From assembly GCF_964204865.1 (NCBI RefSeq), contig NC_135263.1:11329426-11393425 (forward strand): DNA of 64,000 bases, given 5' to 3'. The notes beneath the pieces were generated by a model, which had not been told where the DNA came from, searched no databases, and saw only the letters and a list, made by a program, of their open reading frames with translations. Position numbers and translations under genes: made by a program. Position 1 is the first letter of the stretch. The number at the start of each line of letters is the position of its first letter. Positions 22,781 through 35,681 of the stretch are shown piece by piece. Origin of the DNA: Styela clava. Taxonomy: Eukaryota; Chordata; Ascidiacea; Stolidobranchia; Styelidae.

Positions 22781-24994
22781 ATGGAAAATTTGGTGATGCT
22801 TAAAAAACGTCAGGTTGTATTGTACAGCATTGTCGGACCATCACTCACTTTACTCCTGGGTGTCATTATCGGAATTATCATAAATCCTTCGGAATTCAAG
22901 CTAGAATATGATGATAGTGCTGATTTTAACAATAAAGTAACAAAAATGTTATTCAACGAAATGAAAGCGGAAAATATCAAGGATAATTTGAGATATTTTG
23001 CAAGCAATACGCATATAGCTGGTTCAATTCAAGAAGAAGAAGTTCTGGTTGATCATATTGTTAATAAATGGCAAAAACAATTGGATAAAGTTGAAGTGTA
23101 TCCTTATGAAGTTATGTTGTCTATGCCTAATGCATCAGATCCGAACTATGTTGGAATTTTAGATACAAATGGAAAGCTTTATGCCAAATCAACTTCCTAT
23201 GAATGTAAAGGGAAAAATTGTGAAAATGTTGTGTCAAATTTCAATGCATATGGAAAAGCTGGGCATGTTGAAGGAGATATGGTTTTTGTTAATTATGGTG
23301 CAAATGAGGATTTTGATGAACTTCGTAAGTTTGGTTTAGATTCAAGGGGTAAAATTTGCATTGTGAAATATGGCAAAATGTTTCGAGGGCAAAAATGTCT
23401 AAATGCGGAAAATAATGGTTGCATAGGTTTAATAATTTATACTGATCCTGCTGATTATGCGGACTTTGAAAATACAAAAGATGTCTATCCCGATTCATTA
23501 TTTATGCCACCCACTGGAGTGCAAAAGGGATCTTTATGGCGTATTGATGGAGATCCACTCACTCAGTTCTACCCTGCTATTCACAGCTCTTATAGAGATA
23601 ATGAAAATGACGTCTCTTTACCAGCAATCCCAGTTCATCCCATAAGCTACTCTGATGCTGAGATATTACTGTCAAAGCTTGGTGGGCCAGTAGCACCTAA
23701 GTCATGGCGAGGCAAGTTGTCTTTGACTTATAAACTAGGAGGGTCACTGGATTCTAAATATATTGGGCATAAATTTGTCCTTCATGTTGCCAATTATCGA
23801 CCAATCAAAATGGTTCGTAATGTTATTGGATTTATGTATGGAAGTATTGAGCCTGATAGATATGTTATATTGGGAAACCATCGGGATGCTTGGGACTTTG
23901 GAGCTGTTGATCCGTCAAGCGCAACAGCTATTATGATGGAACTTGCAAGAACAATGGGACATTTATCAAAAAATGGTCTATGGAGACCTCGAAGAACAGT
24001 TATATTTTGTAGCTGGGCCGCTGAGGAATTTGGCCTTATTGGCTCAACTGAATGGGTTGAACAATTGGAAAAAATTTTACTATTTCGAGCAGTTTCCTAT
24101 TTCAATGTTGATATGGCAGTACATGGTAATGGTATGCTCTATGCTAGCAGTACTCCAATTTTACAAAATGCTTTGTTTGAAGCAGCAAAAAAGATTTCTA
24201 ACCCTGATCCCAAGGAAATAAATTTGGGTAGACATACTGTGTTTGACAGTTGGTATCATAAAAATCCAGACAGTAAAATGCCGAATATTCCTAAAGTAGA
24301 ATCACTCGGCTCTGGTAGTGACTTTTTAATGTTTCTACAAAGAGTTGGAGTGTCTTCGTTAGACTTTCGATACGCTCCGGATTTGGGTGCTAAAAATTTA
24401 TCATTTTATCCTATTTATCATTCTGCATTTGAAAATATTCACTATTTTGAAACCTTTCTTGATCCTGAGTACAAATTTAGTTTGGCGATCGGAAAATTGT
24501 GGATTGAAGTAACTAGAATGTTTGCAGATGAAATAATATTGCCGTTCAGTCCTATTGATTATGCAGATTCAGTACAATCTATGATCAATTCAATGGTTGA
24601 ATGTTATGACAAAGATTTCAGAGCTCATGATATACATCTTAATGATTTGTTGTCAGCTATGCAAACTTTTCAAAACAAAGTTTTGGAACTAGAAAATATG
24701 ATTTCTAATGCGGATAAGAAGAATGAAATTGTGGTCCGCATGCTAAATGATAAGTTGATGCATTTTGAGCGCATGTTCCTCGACTATTCAGGGCTGTTTG
24801 ATCGACCATATTATCGACACCTTCTGTTTGCTCCTAACACTGAGCATTATTATTCTTCCTCCGAACTTCCTGCTATTGTTTCCGCTATTTATAAAGCAAA
24901 TTCAACGGGGAATTGGGAGGAGGTATCAAAGCAACTATCTTTTCTAACTTCTAATCTTCTATCAGCTGCACTCACCATTTCTGACATGTTTTAA
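22781..24994 (+). CDS. FOLH1/NAALAD2-like: Glutamate carboxypeptidase II-like (NAALADase/PSMA, M28B), single exon
   Basis: Type II membrane zinc peptidase; family members release C-terminal glutamate from N-acetylaspartylglutamate or folyl-polyglutamates at the cell surface. The 737-residue length is close to the mammalian enzymes (about 750). A short cytoplasmic tail precedes a membrane anchor at residues 12-34 (VVLYSIVGPSLTLLLGVIIG). A PA-type domain follows, then the M28 core. The expected co-catalytic zinc ligands are present: His in GNHRDAWDFGAVDP, Asp in the same segment, Glu-Glu in AAEEFGLIGS, Asp in YFNVDMAVHGN and His in IYHSAFE. A transferrin-receptor-like helical dimerisation domain ends the protein. 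Vertebrate orthologues have many introns, so the intronless form suggests intron loss or retroposition. All key residues and the full length are kept, so it looks functional. Confidence 0.95.
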   Translation: MENLVMLKKRQVVLYSIVGPSLTLLLGVIIGIIINPSEFKLEYDDSADFNNKVTKMLFNEMKAENIKDNLRYFASNTHIAGSIQEEEVLVDHIVNKWQKQLDKVEVYPYEVMLSMPNASDPNYVGILDTNGKLYAKSTSYECKGKNCENVVSNFNAYGKAGHVEGDMVFVNYGANEDFDELRKFGLDSRGKICIVKYGKMFRGQKCLNAENNGCIGLIIYTDPADYADFENTKDVYPDSLFMPPTGVQKGSLWRIDGDPLTQFYPAIHSSYRDNENDVSLPAIPVHPISYSDAEILLSKLGGPVAPKSWRGKLSLTYKLGGSLDSKYIGHKFVLHVANYRPIKMVRNVIGFMYGSIEPDRYVILGNHRDAWDFGAVDPSSATAIMMELARTMGHLSKNGLWRPRRTVIFCSWAAEEFGLIGSTEWVEQLEKILLFRAVSYFNVDMAVHGNGMLYASSTPILQNALFEAAKKISNPDPKEINLGRHTVFDSWYHKNPDSKMPNIPKVESLGSGSDFLMFLQRVGVSSLDFRYAPDLGAKNLSFYPIYHSAFENIHYFETFLDPEYKFSLAIGKLWIEVTRMFADEIILPFSPIDYADSVQSMINSMVECYDKDFRAHDIHLNDLLSAMQTFQNKVLELENMISNADKKNEIVVRMLNDKLMHFERMFLDYSGLFDRPYYRHLLFAPNTEHYYSSSELPAIVSAIYKANSTGNWEEVSKQLSFLTSNLLSAALTISDMF

Positions 24995-27659
24995 AATTTT
25001 TATTTACGTTTGTTACAAATTTTCTTTTCTAATATAAAGTACGAAAATTTTGTTTTTGCTAAAAAAATTCTCCAATTGTTTCTAGCACAAAATTTTTTAT
25101 ATGTAGAAAACTAGAAATTCATATGTCAAATATTTCACTACTATTTTTCATTTACAATTTCTAGAAAAATATATTGATTTATATTTAGATGGATTTCTTT
25201 ATCATATATGGGCTATATACAATTTGTGACAAAAATTCTGTTGTGTGGCAATTCATAACATAGGCTTTTCAAAGCTTTTTATCTGTCATCTTTATCAAAG
25301 ATTGGATTTTCTTTTGTCTTTGCCCCATCTTTTTGTTAGGATGTAACACGATCTTCACATATTTACAGTAGTCTTTTTATTACTTAAGCTTAAGCCTGCT
25401 GAAGACAAAAGATAATATTATACATAGTCTGCTTTAGGTTACCTCATCATTTTGTACTTAGTTAATTTTGTACCAATCAATTTTTGTGCATTTAAAATGC
25501 GTAAGCCTAATCGCCAACTTTGTGTTCTATGAAATATTTGCTATTGATCAAATTAAATATTGCAATCCCATGAAACTTTAGTTAGCTTACCATTGATTAT
25601 ATTTTCTTTATGTTATAAATTTTTTGTCTATTGCGTGCCAACTTATTGACTTTTATTGATTTTTCATAAAAAATGAGAGCTTGCAATATGAGAACATAAA
25701 TCAGGGATATCCAAAATGAGTGAATGTCAATATACAATGATTTTTGTGAATTTCACTGTTGAACATGACACAATCTTGAGCTGATTTGGGCAAACTACGT
25801 CCCGCGGGCCAAATCCGGTCCGCTGGGTAATTCAATCTGGCCCGTCTAGTGCTGCCACAACCAAACTAAAACCAAATTTTGATGTTTCAGCTAAAAATTA
25901 CTCAAGGAATTTGTTAAGATTGTGATTAAATTTAGTTTTGGCACAAGACTTATTGTTTTCCACTTTTACTTTTGTAACACTGTAAATATTGTTCATAAAA
26001 TGTAACTTTTAATGTCACACTCACATGGCCCGCCAAACTAGGTGGGCAGAATTTTTGGCCCCTGGTCCGAAAACCTTGCTCACCCCTGATCTAGAGCATA
26101 TTTGAAAATATTTCAGAATTTGTGGTTTCGATTGGTAAATTATTTAATTTTGACACTGTGACAAGCGCTTTACATTAACAAGCTTAGCTAGAATGAAATA
26201 TGCAAGAAATTCACTGTTAACTCAAACCCCCTCGGGAATAAGTTGAATGTCATGCTCATGCCGATAAAAGACTTGCGAATAACCTGACATGCTAAAAGGT
26301 GCATATAGATTTCGATGCTGTTGCAGATATGATAGCAATTATTGCTAATATTTAGAGCACCATGAAAATTTTAGAATAATAATTATCATACTTCTAATAT
26401 TGTGTCCTGTCATCGCGTTGCCTTGTTTTTTGTTTGAAGTAATGTTACTTGCAAATACACTTCATATCGTAGAAGAAAACAGCTATAACCACCTATTTCA
26501 AAATTTAGAAGAAAGTGGAATTTCACTCACCTGTTAGCAGAAGCAATCATTTTTTTGACTTTTATTTTGACATATCTCCTGTTGGAGTGCAATCATCAAT
26601 TTTACCATAATTTTTGAACAGAAATTTTAGCTAATAATTACATCTGAACTATTGCATTAGAAACAGCTGGAAAAGTCATGCCGCTAAAGGAAAATATAAA
26701 AATGAAGGCAAGTAATGAACTAATTCTATCAAAAATTCTATTGTAACATACTTAGCAACATTCTTAGCTTATGTTTTGGAAATGGCCTGTATTGTTTCAT
26801 TTTTGTATATTATATACTTGAGTTGACAAAAGGGAATTTTTTCATTTAGCTATATTTTTGAGTGAGATCAACAATTGGCAGAATACAAGTCTGAAACTAA
26901 TAACCAGTTAACTATTCTCATACTGAACATGGGCTGATGATTTGGCGCGAATGCGTAGTTAGGTATATGAATAAGTTGTCTTATCAGCTTACATTTTATC
27001 TGATTGTACCCGAATTTACTATTCCAGTTGGCCCTCGTTTAGTTATTATTTCTGAAACTTCATAGAATGATTACCAGTTTTCAATTACTTTCATTCAAAA
27101 GTGTAACGTAATAAACAGATTGTGAACATTGGGACCGTGTCTCAATGAGAATGTTGTACCAGAATGTCTTCATTAGAACATAAACACTATATCAATACAA
27201 AAATAATTTATTCGCCTACTAATTTTGGCACACACTCATCTTTATCAATCTGAACAAATCCAAGAAATGAAACCTTTGCTTGATTTTCTGCATTGATTGG
27301 TTGCGAAAGGGAGTGGGGCTGATGGCAAGGTCATTAAATACGTTGCACATTATTTGCTCACTTTGATTAAAATTAGGTCAATCTGGTCACAAGGTACAAA
27401 GGTGGTTCCACCCACTCGAAACCTCATCTGTCATTTGTTGTTGTCATTATTTACTTTATGCAATCATTTTATCAAATTATGAGTTGATTTGATGCCAGTT
27501 CTTTGTTGGCACGTAGATAGTTGTATTTTTTATATAAGGCGATGATATACAGAAATATCACGTCAAAATAAGCAAGCTTATGTCAGGTACAGTCCAAAGA
27601 TGAGTATTGTTAACATTCAATAAGGCAATTAGTCATTTATTGGTCCTCTTCCCATTCAG
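24995..27659. other. Gene-poor AT-rich region
   Basis: Holds the 3' UTR of the peptidase gene and the hAT-type MITE at 25781-26088. The presumed upstream region and first exon of FAXDC2-like copy 2 should lie near its right end, but I could not place that exon with a good donor in the right phase. No other coding sequence is supported. Confidence 0.6.
25781..26088. mobile_element. hAT-type MITE
   Basis: A non-autonomous element of about 308 bp. The left end contains TTGGGCAAACTACGTCCCG and the right end, reverse-complemented, begins CAGGGGTGAGCAAGG, with more GGCCCGC-type similarity inside. It is flanked by ATCTTGAG (25773-25780) and ATCTAGAG (26089-26096), an 8-bp duplication with one mismatch. 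A related GGGCAAACTACGG end fragment lies near 57300. Confidence 0.75.
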
Positions 27660-30600
27660 GTTTACAACTTCGTCACAAGCTTGAGGACAGCAGCTTTTGT
27701 CATGAGTTCCGCTGTGATCATATTTGCTGCTGTGAGAAACTCATTAACATGGTAAGATACCTTATGATAATTATCAAATTTAAAAAAAAAATTGTGAGTG
27801 GTCATTTCTGTGTGGGCTGTTTCTCTGTGACGTACTTTGAAGATGTTGTGGTTGTTTGACTGCATAGTTGTAGTATATTTTGGTCACTATGGTTAAAACC
27901 TTCATAATGAATACTTTTGTTGTAAGGCATATGCAACATATATGGGGAGCTTCTCACGATTTCTGGCAAAATTTATGGAGAAATATATTATATTGGACTG
28001 GAGAAAATGAATTTATGGTGTATGTTATTGGTGAGTGAAATTTAAATTTGTAATAGTCTCATTCATTATTTCTATTCATTATTGAAGAGTTTTCTGCAAA
28101 ATAAAATTCCTAAAAATCCAGTTATAAGTTCATATTTAATTTTTTTTTATGGACTCAAATTCAGTCGTAAGTTGATATAAATGTTATAAACTCATGGATA
28201 GTGTATTTGCTTCAGTCAGTAAAAAATCGCATACAAAATTATGAGAAACAATTGAAAGCACAGTTTTACTGGGTAAGGGATGCAGCTGGTTATCAAGAAG
28301 CCACCATCACAAGTTTCCAATAATTAGCCTTTATCAGTCTGAAATTTGAGTTCTCAGAGTATTGTTATTATTGGTGAATAACGCTATGTCGAGATTACCA
28401 ACCAACATAGCCCGCTTTATGAATGTGTTGCCCTATGGATGGATTGTATTTTTACATTTTGGAGTTTTTTCTAGGACCTACAATTGTAGCTTTCATTCCT
28501 TACTGGATTTTCAATCTCCTGTTGATTGCGATGGATATGACTGGGAAGCCAGCTTGTCTTTATCAATACAAAATACAAGCAGATAAGAACAAGAAGGTGC
28601 TTCTATTGTTATTATTTTTTGCTGCGGTCTGAGGCCAGGCTAAGATTTAGAGTGTATAGTGATATATTATATATCCTTTCATGGCAATAAAATTTAGACA
28701 CAGTGTCATAAAAAATTCAGCACTCCAGAAGTGTGTGTACCAATATGGAAGTAACTAATTTTGTTCGCCTACTTTACATCATGTAGTGTAAAGAGACTGA
28801 AGCCTATGGGCAGGGGTATATTCACTTGGCTAACACAGATGGTCCCCGAACTAAATGAGGAAATTCAGAATCAAATTCGGCCTAACATTACCCTAGTATA
28901 CATACTATGGGAGTGTCAAAAATTCCTATATAAGATTTCTTGTTACTCAACGGCTCACACTGTGACAAAATGACACTATAACACAAAGTGAAATCACATG
29001 TTCTATCTTCAGTTTTATTACTTCTGAATAAAGGATCCAAAATATTTTGTAAACATATTTTTACCACCCTTTCCTAGGAATAACAATATATTATGATTTA
29101 AGTCAAGCTAGCTAACATGTTTTTTGCAACATAACTTGTGCTCGCCGTTTTATATTCATATAAAAATTGATGATAAAAATTTTCTCAATTGAAATATTAT
29201 TTTCTAGGTTACATGGCCACAAGTTAAGCATACCGTGCTTATTGTTTTGAGGAATCAGTTTATCAACATGTTGGCTACCTGGTGTTTTTTACCTTTGTAC
29301 AAATGGAGAGGTCTGATGACACATGGACCTGAACTCCCAACTTTTCAATGGGTTCTTATCGAACTGACGGTTTTTGTTTTCTTGGAAGAATTACTGTTCT
29401 ACTATTCCCATAGGTTTGTATGGAATATTACCTACTATGTGTTGAAAAGTTGGATTTAGTTGACATTTTGATATATTATGCTAGGACAGTGTTTTTCAAA
29501 CTTTTTTATCACAACCGACTTGACACGGGCGACTTCTTTGCGAGCCCTGGAACTAAAATAAAATTTTAAGCAGAATTTAGTAATACAAAGAATACTAAAA
29601 TATGATAATTAAATTGGCGTTACCTTTAATGAGACTGAAGTGCTTGCATATTCTTGCAGAAGAGATCAAATCTTAGCTCTAGTTCGGTGATGTTGAGTTT
29701 CAGTACTGGTTTCAAATTTTTCACATCTGATTGGTATTTTGTTTTACCAGAGGGCAGTGGCGAAAAATATTCTAGTGCGACCCCCATCGAGCCTTTCTAT
29801 GACCCACCCTGGGGAGTCGGCGCCCTAGTTTGAAGGCCCTGTGCGAAAGGATTTTTTGGCATATTTTAAGATAGATTAAATGGAAGTCTAAGTTCACTAC
29901 TAAGTTCATTTCATTCTGGTGCAGGGGTTTTCTTTTTATTGCAGACTGTTACACCATCCTTTAGTGTACAAACACATACATAAGATTCATCATGAATGGA
30001 CAGCACCAATTAGTATCACATCTTTGTACTGTCATCCACTTGAAAGTATAGTAAGTCCCTTTAAGTTTAAATCTATGTTATTAGATATTAACAGAGTTAT
30101 ATTGATATGTAAATGATTTACCTCAATATATTGTGAACTGTATATGTCACTGGATGGAAAGTCTCAATTAGTTGCGACTTGTGATATGACTGGTTATTTG
30201 CTCTTGTGAACTCTATCTACCAGTATAGCACATCTAATCAGTCTATGCACTGAAACAATGTTTACAATCAGCACAAATGGGAATAGGGCTAGACATGGCG
30301 CATAGACTGTACTGTATCATGGAGTTCATCTTTGTGCCTGAAGACTAAATTGCCTTGATTGCGATTTACCCAGCTACTTGCAAACTGCTATAATACCGGG
30401 CTATACAAACCAGTTACAAACACGCCACACATACCAGATTCAAAATTATACGTCCCATGATGACCGACCATGATTGTGTTGATCATTATTTGCTTGTTCC
30501 TATCCAGTTTCGTTATAAAAAAACAATCATTTTTATCAAGTTTTCAAATACTGTTCCTGTGATGTGTGGACCACTGCTGTATGGAAGTCACATAGCAACT

Positions 30601-31271
30601 GCTTATTTATGGGTTTTGATAGCAAATCTCAACACGACAAATGCCCATAGTGGATATCATTTTCCATTTTTTCCGTCCAATGAAGCTCATGATTACCATC
30701 ACCTCAAGTAAGTATTTAATTTTATCTGAATATAAAAGTTACCCAAGTCTTTTAGCTATCCTGTGTAATTAGTTTCGTAACCTCATTACAAGGTATAATC
30801 ATAAACAGAAGATTCAACATTTTCATTTTTCTCTTATTTTTTTTGATAGCTACCACTACCAGTAATATTTGTGTCCAAACCAAACCTCATAATTCACTGC
30901 CTAGGTTAATAAGAGTGTTTTCAGAGTAGGCAAGGCAGTACATGGAAGGGTATTCCATAACACTCAATTGACTCTCTCACTTGGCTGCCCTCTCTCGATT
31001 ATATTTTATGATCATTGTTTTTTCTCCACTGCAGTAGTATTCGGAAACAAATCATCATCTATCTCATTTTCAATTTAGATTCAATGAGATGTATGGAGTG
31101 TTGGGAATATTAGATCGTCTTCACAACACTGATGCCAAGTTCCGCAGCATTAAGCAATACGAACGTCATCAGACATACTTCAGCTTGACGCCGATTAGTA
31201 CACTCATACCAGATCCGCCCAGGAATACAAAGCAAGTACACTGTGGACCAGGTAGCTCAAAGCAAGATTGA
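27660..31271 (+). CDS. FAXDC2-like: Fatty acid hydroxylase domain-containing protein 2-like, copy 2
   Basis: Membrane di-iron hydroxylase of the FAXDC2 family. Exons: 27660-27751, 27927-28030, 28475-28596, 29208-29413, 29945-30050, 30541-30707, 31079-31271. The first six have exactly the lengths of copy 1 exons 2-7. Histidine boxes HRLLHHP, HKIHHEW, AHSGYH and HDYHHLK are all present, so it should be catalytically competent. The last exon ends with a longer tail (after TLIPDPPRN) than copy 1. A first exon equivalent to MAPQIK of copy 1 was not found. Translation may start in an unplaced upstream exon or at the internal ATG at 27702, which would still leave a hydrophobic N-terminus. The intron after 29413 carries a diverged hAT-type MITE. 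Confidence 0.88.
29485..29851. mobile_element. Diverged hAT-type MITE in FAXDC2-like copy 2 intron
   Basis: The left end CAGTGTTTTTCAAACT and the right end, reverse-complemented CAGGGCCTTCAAACT, form imperfect terminal inverted repeats of a common hAT style. The flanks TGCTAGGA and TGCGAAAG match only partly, suggesting an old insertion. Confidence 0.5.
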
Positions 31272-32700
31272 AATTGGGACTTGTTTTGTAGATTTTCGTG
31301 TTGAAAATGTTTGCTAGGTCCAGGGTGTTTTTTGTTCATTGAGATAAATTATGTAAAATATTCTGGACTGAATATCTTTATACTTGCCACATTATTTTCT
31401 TATTATGTATATCAAATATGAGTACTTCGGCTATCATGTCTCGTACATATTAATCACCAAACCATTCACCTCTTCGTTATATTTTTCCACATGATTTAGA
31501 CTTAAGAGTTTGAATCATCACTCAATACTATGATTTGATAGCTGAATTCTATATTTTCTAATTTATATTTTGAGCTCATCTAAATTAAAATCTTGAGCAT
31601 TTATACTGTTGGATTCACAATAGGTGTAATATATTCCATTTAAACAGAAAATATTTTTCCACAACTCGTGAGTTATGTCTTTAAGTTTTGTGCATTTGCA
31701 ATTGAATTTAAGTTTGGTAAATTATAATATATTGCATAAAACAATTCTAGAATAAGAGATTTTTGTTATCGATATAACAACTGAATAATCCTTTAAACAG
31801 ATAAGCAGAAAGTTCTGGGAAACAAATATTTTAAAGTTATATACATATCATGGTACAGTCTTTGAACTGTTCCACATTGGAAAATTTAAAACTTGAAATA
31901 TGTAAAAATAATGTACAATTCATTGCATCTATATGTTTGTAATCGATAAACTTGAAACATATATTTAAATTTAAAACTTGAAGTTCCACCATATTATGAG
32001 ATTATATTTTTTGATCCATATTTTGTATTTAGATGGAGAATAATACTCTCCCCAATACCCAACCCCCTCACTAATACTACTTTAATTCGTACTTCTAGCG
32101 GTACTTCACATGTTGATTAGTTGTTTCATTCACCTTTTCAAATATTATCAGATTCTCCTTATTGATAATTCATTTCATCTGTTTCATTTTACTGAGACAT
32201 TTTTTGCTCTCGGTTTTCACACCCCGAAGGCGATGGGTACTGGAAATGTTGTTAAACGAGAGCTATTCAGTGCCGTTTTAATCACCCGGCCGTCGCATCT
32301 GAATAGTTTTTTTTACTCATAAATTATAATCTTCACGATTTTCATTCAGGTTAGTTTATCAGCATACTTTTAATAAAAATGTGTATGGAAGGTTGCACCA
32401 TAAGGACCATGTTGTTTATGTTGTACGATGTTAAGTAGTCTTCAATGTATATTCAGTTATAGTATTTAATTCAAAGCAGATCATCGTTCATTTATATTTT
32501 CTTTGACATATTATGCATGGTGTTATAAACACGTTTCAAGTAGAAAATTTATGAAGCGATTTAATGAGTTGAGCAATTGTCGGAGATATGTCGGGGTTTT
32601 GTATTTTTGCTCGGCACGGGGGAAGCGAAAAGACACCTAAAGTTTCTTTATCCCACATTTTTTAAGTTGAATTTGCAGTAATGTTTGTAATCCGCAGGCC
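31272..32700. other. Intergenic region; left edge of the duplicated copy 3 segment at about 32320
   Basis: No gene recognised. From about 32320 (TTTTCATTCAGGTTAGTTTA) the sequence matches 44340 onward, the upstream region of copy 4. The match stops near 32650, where other repeats begin. Confidence 0.55.
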
Positions 32701-32848
32701 ATCATAGTCCGGCAGAATCGGGCCTTAACATTGTTTTGGGACATAAAGTTATTTTTTTATTTTTCAGATATAATGTATATGACATATATAATGATACCCA
32801 GGTGGGTGTGGAGTATATAATGTTGAGCAATTTTTTTTAAGTGGTTTT

Positions 32849-32949
32849 AAAGTATTCGGTCCAAGATGACGCACATCCTGAACCCTAACCTGGTAAACAT
32901 ACAATGTTCAGGTTGTGCGCCATCTTGGTACGAATACTTCAGGAGCGCC
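32849..32949. repeat. Palindromic hairpin repeat, copy 1
   Basis: An approximately 100-bp inverted repeat. One arm reads CCAAGATGACGCACATCCTGAA and the other TTCAGGTTGTGCGCCATCTTGG, with a short AACCCTAACCTGGTA loop; it ends in GGAGCGCC. Near-identical repeats lie at 44451-44565 and 61021-61122. Confidence 0.75.
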
Positions 32950-35190
32950 TTTTTGTTAAAAACAATTATTTCATAACTGCATGGTTTAGTTTTGCATACA
33001 TAGTAACATTGAATCTCCTTACAATGTCAGAAATTCAATTTTAGTAGAATAAATGGTAGTTTATTTCACTAATACAAGCCAAGATCCATCGACAGCATCT
33101 AGCCACTTTCTATTGCGCTCTTCAAACTACATTTGCGTTGCCGCGCGCATTTCGTTTTCCTAGTTTAAGCTTAGGGACTTGAGAAATATTTTATTAGTTG
33201 GATTGGAATATTTGACCTCGTCTCTCACTCCGAACAAAGTCATGTAAAACCATCCACTGGTATCTAAAGATGTGTAACGTGTTTTCTTTTGGAAGAACCG
33301 CAACCTTTCAGTGCTGCATTGACTTTGGCAAAATTGCGAAACTGAGATGTGCACCTGTTATGCCAACATAGTTGAGTCAAACGTTTTGAATACTAGTAAA
33401 TCACACACATTTTCTTGCGTGCTCTGGTTGTACGTAGTAACGCGCACATTTTTGCGCACATGCATCAAATTCCACTTGATTATTGAGCTATAGGTTTTTG
33501 ACGAGCTTTTGTGTATGATTTCATTCCATAGAATTTGTCTGCTGTTCTAAAGAATACTAGTTTCAGCTTTTTCATTCATTCAAACCGTTTGATGAAGGTA
33601 AGTTTTGTAATATTGCGTGTTGGTTTCCAACATCCTTAAATCGGTGATGCCAGTAAATCTTTAATACAAAAAGATCGGTAACGTCTGCAATAAAAACAGC
33701 AGTACCCACTCAAATGACAGCTGGGGGATGGATACTCTTAGTATCTGCTCCATCGCGTGCCTCTCGCAGCCTTATCAGTTTACATGAGTGCCAATTGGTA
33801 TCTAAGCTCAGCCAGAGACAAAAAGTTTCGGACTGCAGTTAGCGTGACGAAATGTTTTTAAATATATATTCTACAATAAGATTATTCGATTGCATACTAC
33901 TGAAAGTTCCGCCTTATATGTCTTTTCCCATTGCACTATTCCTTTACTGATATTCGATAATATGACGCTCATCTGACATAGTTCTTAAAGTGTGTAGATG
34001 GGTATAATCTTTTCCACGCTGTTCAGATGGGAATGCGCGAATATATATAAGAATTGCTAATATTGGTTTGCAATGCGATGAAATCCCATCTTGGCATTTC
34101 TGCCTCTTGCAATTGCTGCGTATACTTGTCGGGGAAGTTCTGTGGCGTGGTTATCAAATGAAAAAAAAAACATGGGAGTATTTTTTCTACTTCTCTACTA
34201 CTATCAAACCATGACATTTTGTGAAAACTTTTTTCCATGTAACCTTTTTTTTAAAACATCCCCAACAACCACAATTAATTCTGTTATTAAACTTCCAAAA
34301 CAAACACATAAAATCATCAACAGATGCATATCACCAAGTAGATATTGCTGAATTGATCTTTATTTTACCATTTTTCATGTAATTCTTTTTGGTAAACCTG
34401 TTATCTATCGTAAATACAGCACATTTGACAATGTTGTAGTGTGACTTTTTTGGCCTCACATATTTGATATTTGTAGTTAGAGCTCTTGGGGCTCTGTCAA
34501 ACAAAGTTACATACAAAATATTGGTTGTAAATTGCAAAACATGATCATGTTGTTGGAATAACTTGGCATTTTACCACACGTATATCATTCATTGTTGAGA
34601 ATATTAATAAAATCATAAAATTTAAAAATCCGTTTTCGTGAAATTTTTGTTGAAGCTGAATTCCAGGAACAACAGGCAAGAGAAGCACGGTCGCCTCTTT
34701 TAGTTTATGACAGGGTTTCTTAAAAGGGGACCCCGTCCTCCTTGGAGGCCGCTGATCGGTTATCTGGGAGCACGAACAAACAGATGGAAACGCGAATATA
34801 TAATAACAATGTATTTTTATAGAAGAGAAGAAGCAAAAGTGTTGAGAGTCTTTGGTAGTTTGAAAAGCATTGGCATGGAGCATAGGAATGAACTACATTC
34901 TTTCCCAGGGATATACTATAAAATGTAGCAATTTTCTCATTCTTGTACTCGTGATATCATTATCTTTCACTGCGTCGACGTTATCATCACGCTGCATAAC
35001 AATTCTCGCTAACAAATAATTGACTGTTCTCCACCGGCTGTATATCCACTTGAACCACTGGCGACTGCATTAGCAGGCTTGTATTGTTAATTGCTACAAA
35101 AACGGGTATTTTGAAATAGTACCCTTTATTTTACGCGTATGTTTCGACAGTATTTCCATATACTGTATGGGTCGGGACCCAAAGCTGGGC

Positions 35191-35528
35191 TCAACAAATA
35201 CCTAAAAGGTATTAATTTTATTTCCTAGTAAATTTGGTGCTTGCGTAGTTTGTGCACCAAGATTGCGCACAACCTGAACATTGTATTGTAACAGGTTATG
35301 GTTCAGGTTGTGCGTCATTATAATGCACAGGTTTGACGAAAAACACTAATACAAATATCTCAATAAATACCTAAAAGTTATTGATTTCATTTCCTAGTAA
35401 ATTTGGTGCTTGCGTAGTTTGTGCACAAAGATTGCGCACAACCTGAACATAGTACTGTAACAGGTTATGCTTCAGGTTGTGCGTCATTATAATGCACAGG
35501 TTTGACGAAAAACACTAATACAAATATC
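35191..35528. repeat. Two direct tandem copies of a ~169-bp unit
   Basis: The segment starting TCAACAAATACCTAAAAG (35191) is repeated from TCAATAAATACCTAAAAG (35360) with few changes. Each unit contains a shorter, degenerate version of the GTGCGCACAACCTGAAC hairpin repeat. Confidence 0.8.
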
Positions 35529-35681
35529 GAGCCGTAAAAAAATTGCTCAAGGCTGCAAACTCCACACCCATGTAGAAATGATGGGCAATAACCCCAAGAT
35601 GAATAATCACAAATAAAAAAAACTTTATGTCTGAAATCAAACTTGGGCCAAAAAGGTCCCCTTATCTGCCGGACTATCAGG

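Larger units (their letters stand above)
32701..35681. repeat. Composite fold-back-like element with inverted ends, about 3 kb
   Basis: The two ends are inverted copies: ATCATAGTCCGGCAGAAT at the left and, reverse-complemented, CTGATAGTCCGGCAGATAAG at the right. Both continue inward through a GGGTGTGGAG motif, then GAGCAATTTTTTT, then a copy of the hairpin repeat described at 32849. The middle (about 32950-35190) has no supported gene. It includes another hAT-like end (CAGGGTTTCTTAAAAGGG near 34709). Target duplications were not clear. Confidence 0.5.

Noticed and set aside
29235-29459. FAXDC2 exon extended through 29459
   Set aside because: A GT donor at 29414 joins in phase to the LLHHP exon, matching the other copies; the extension is intron.
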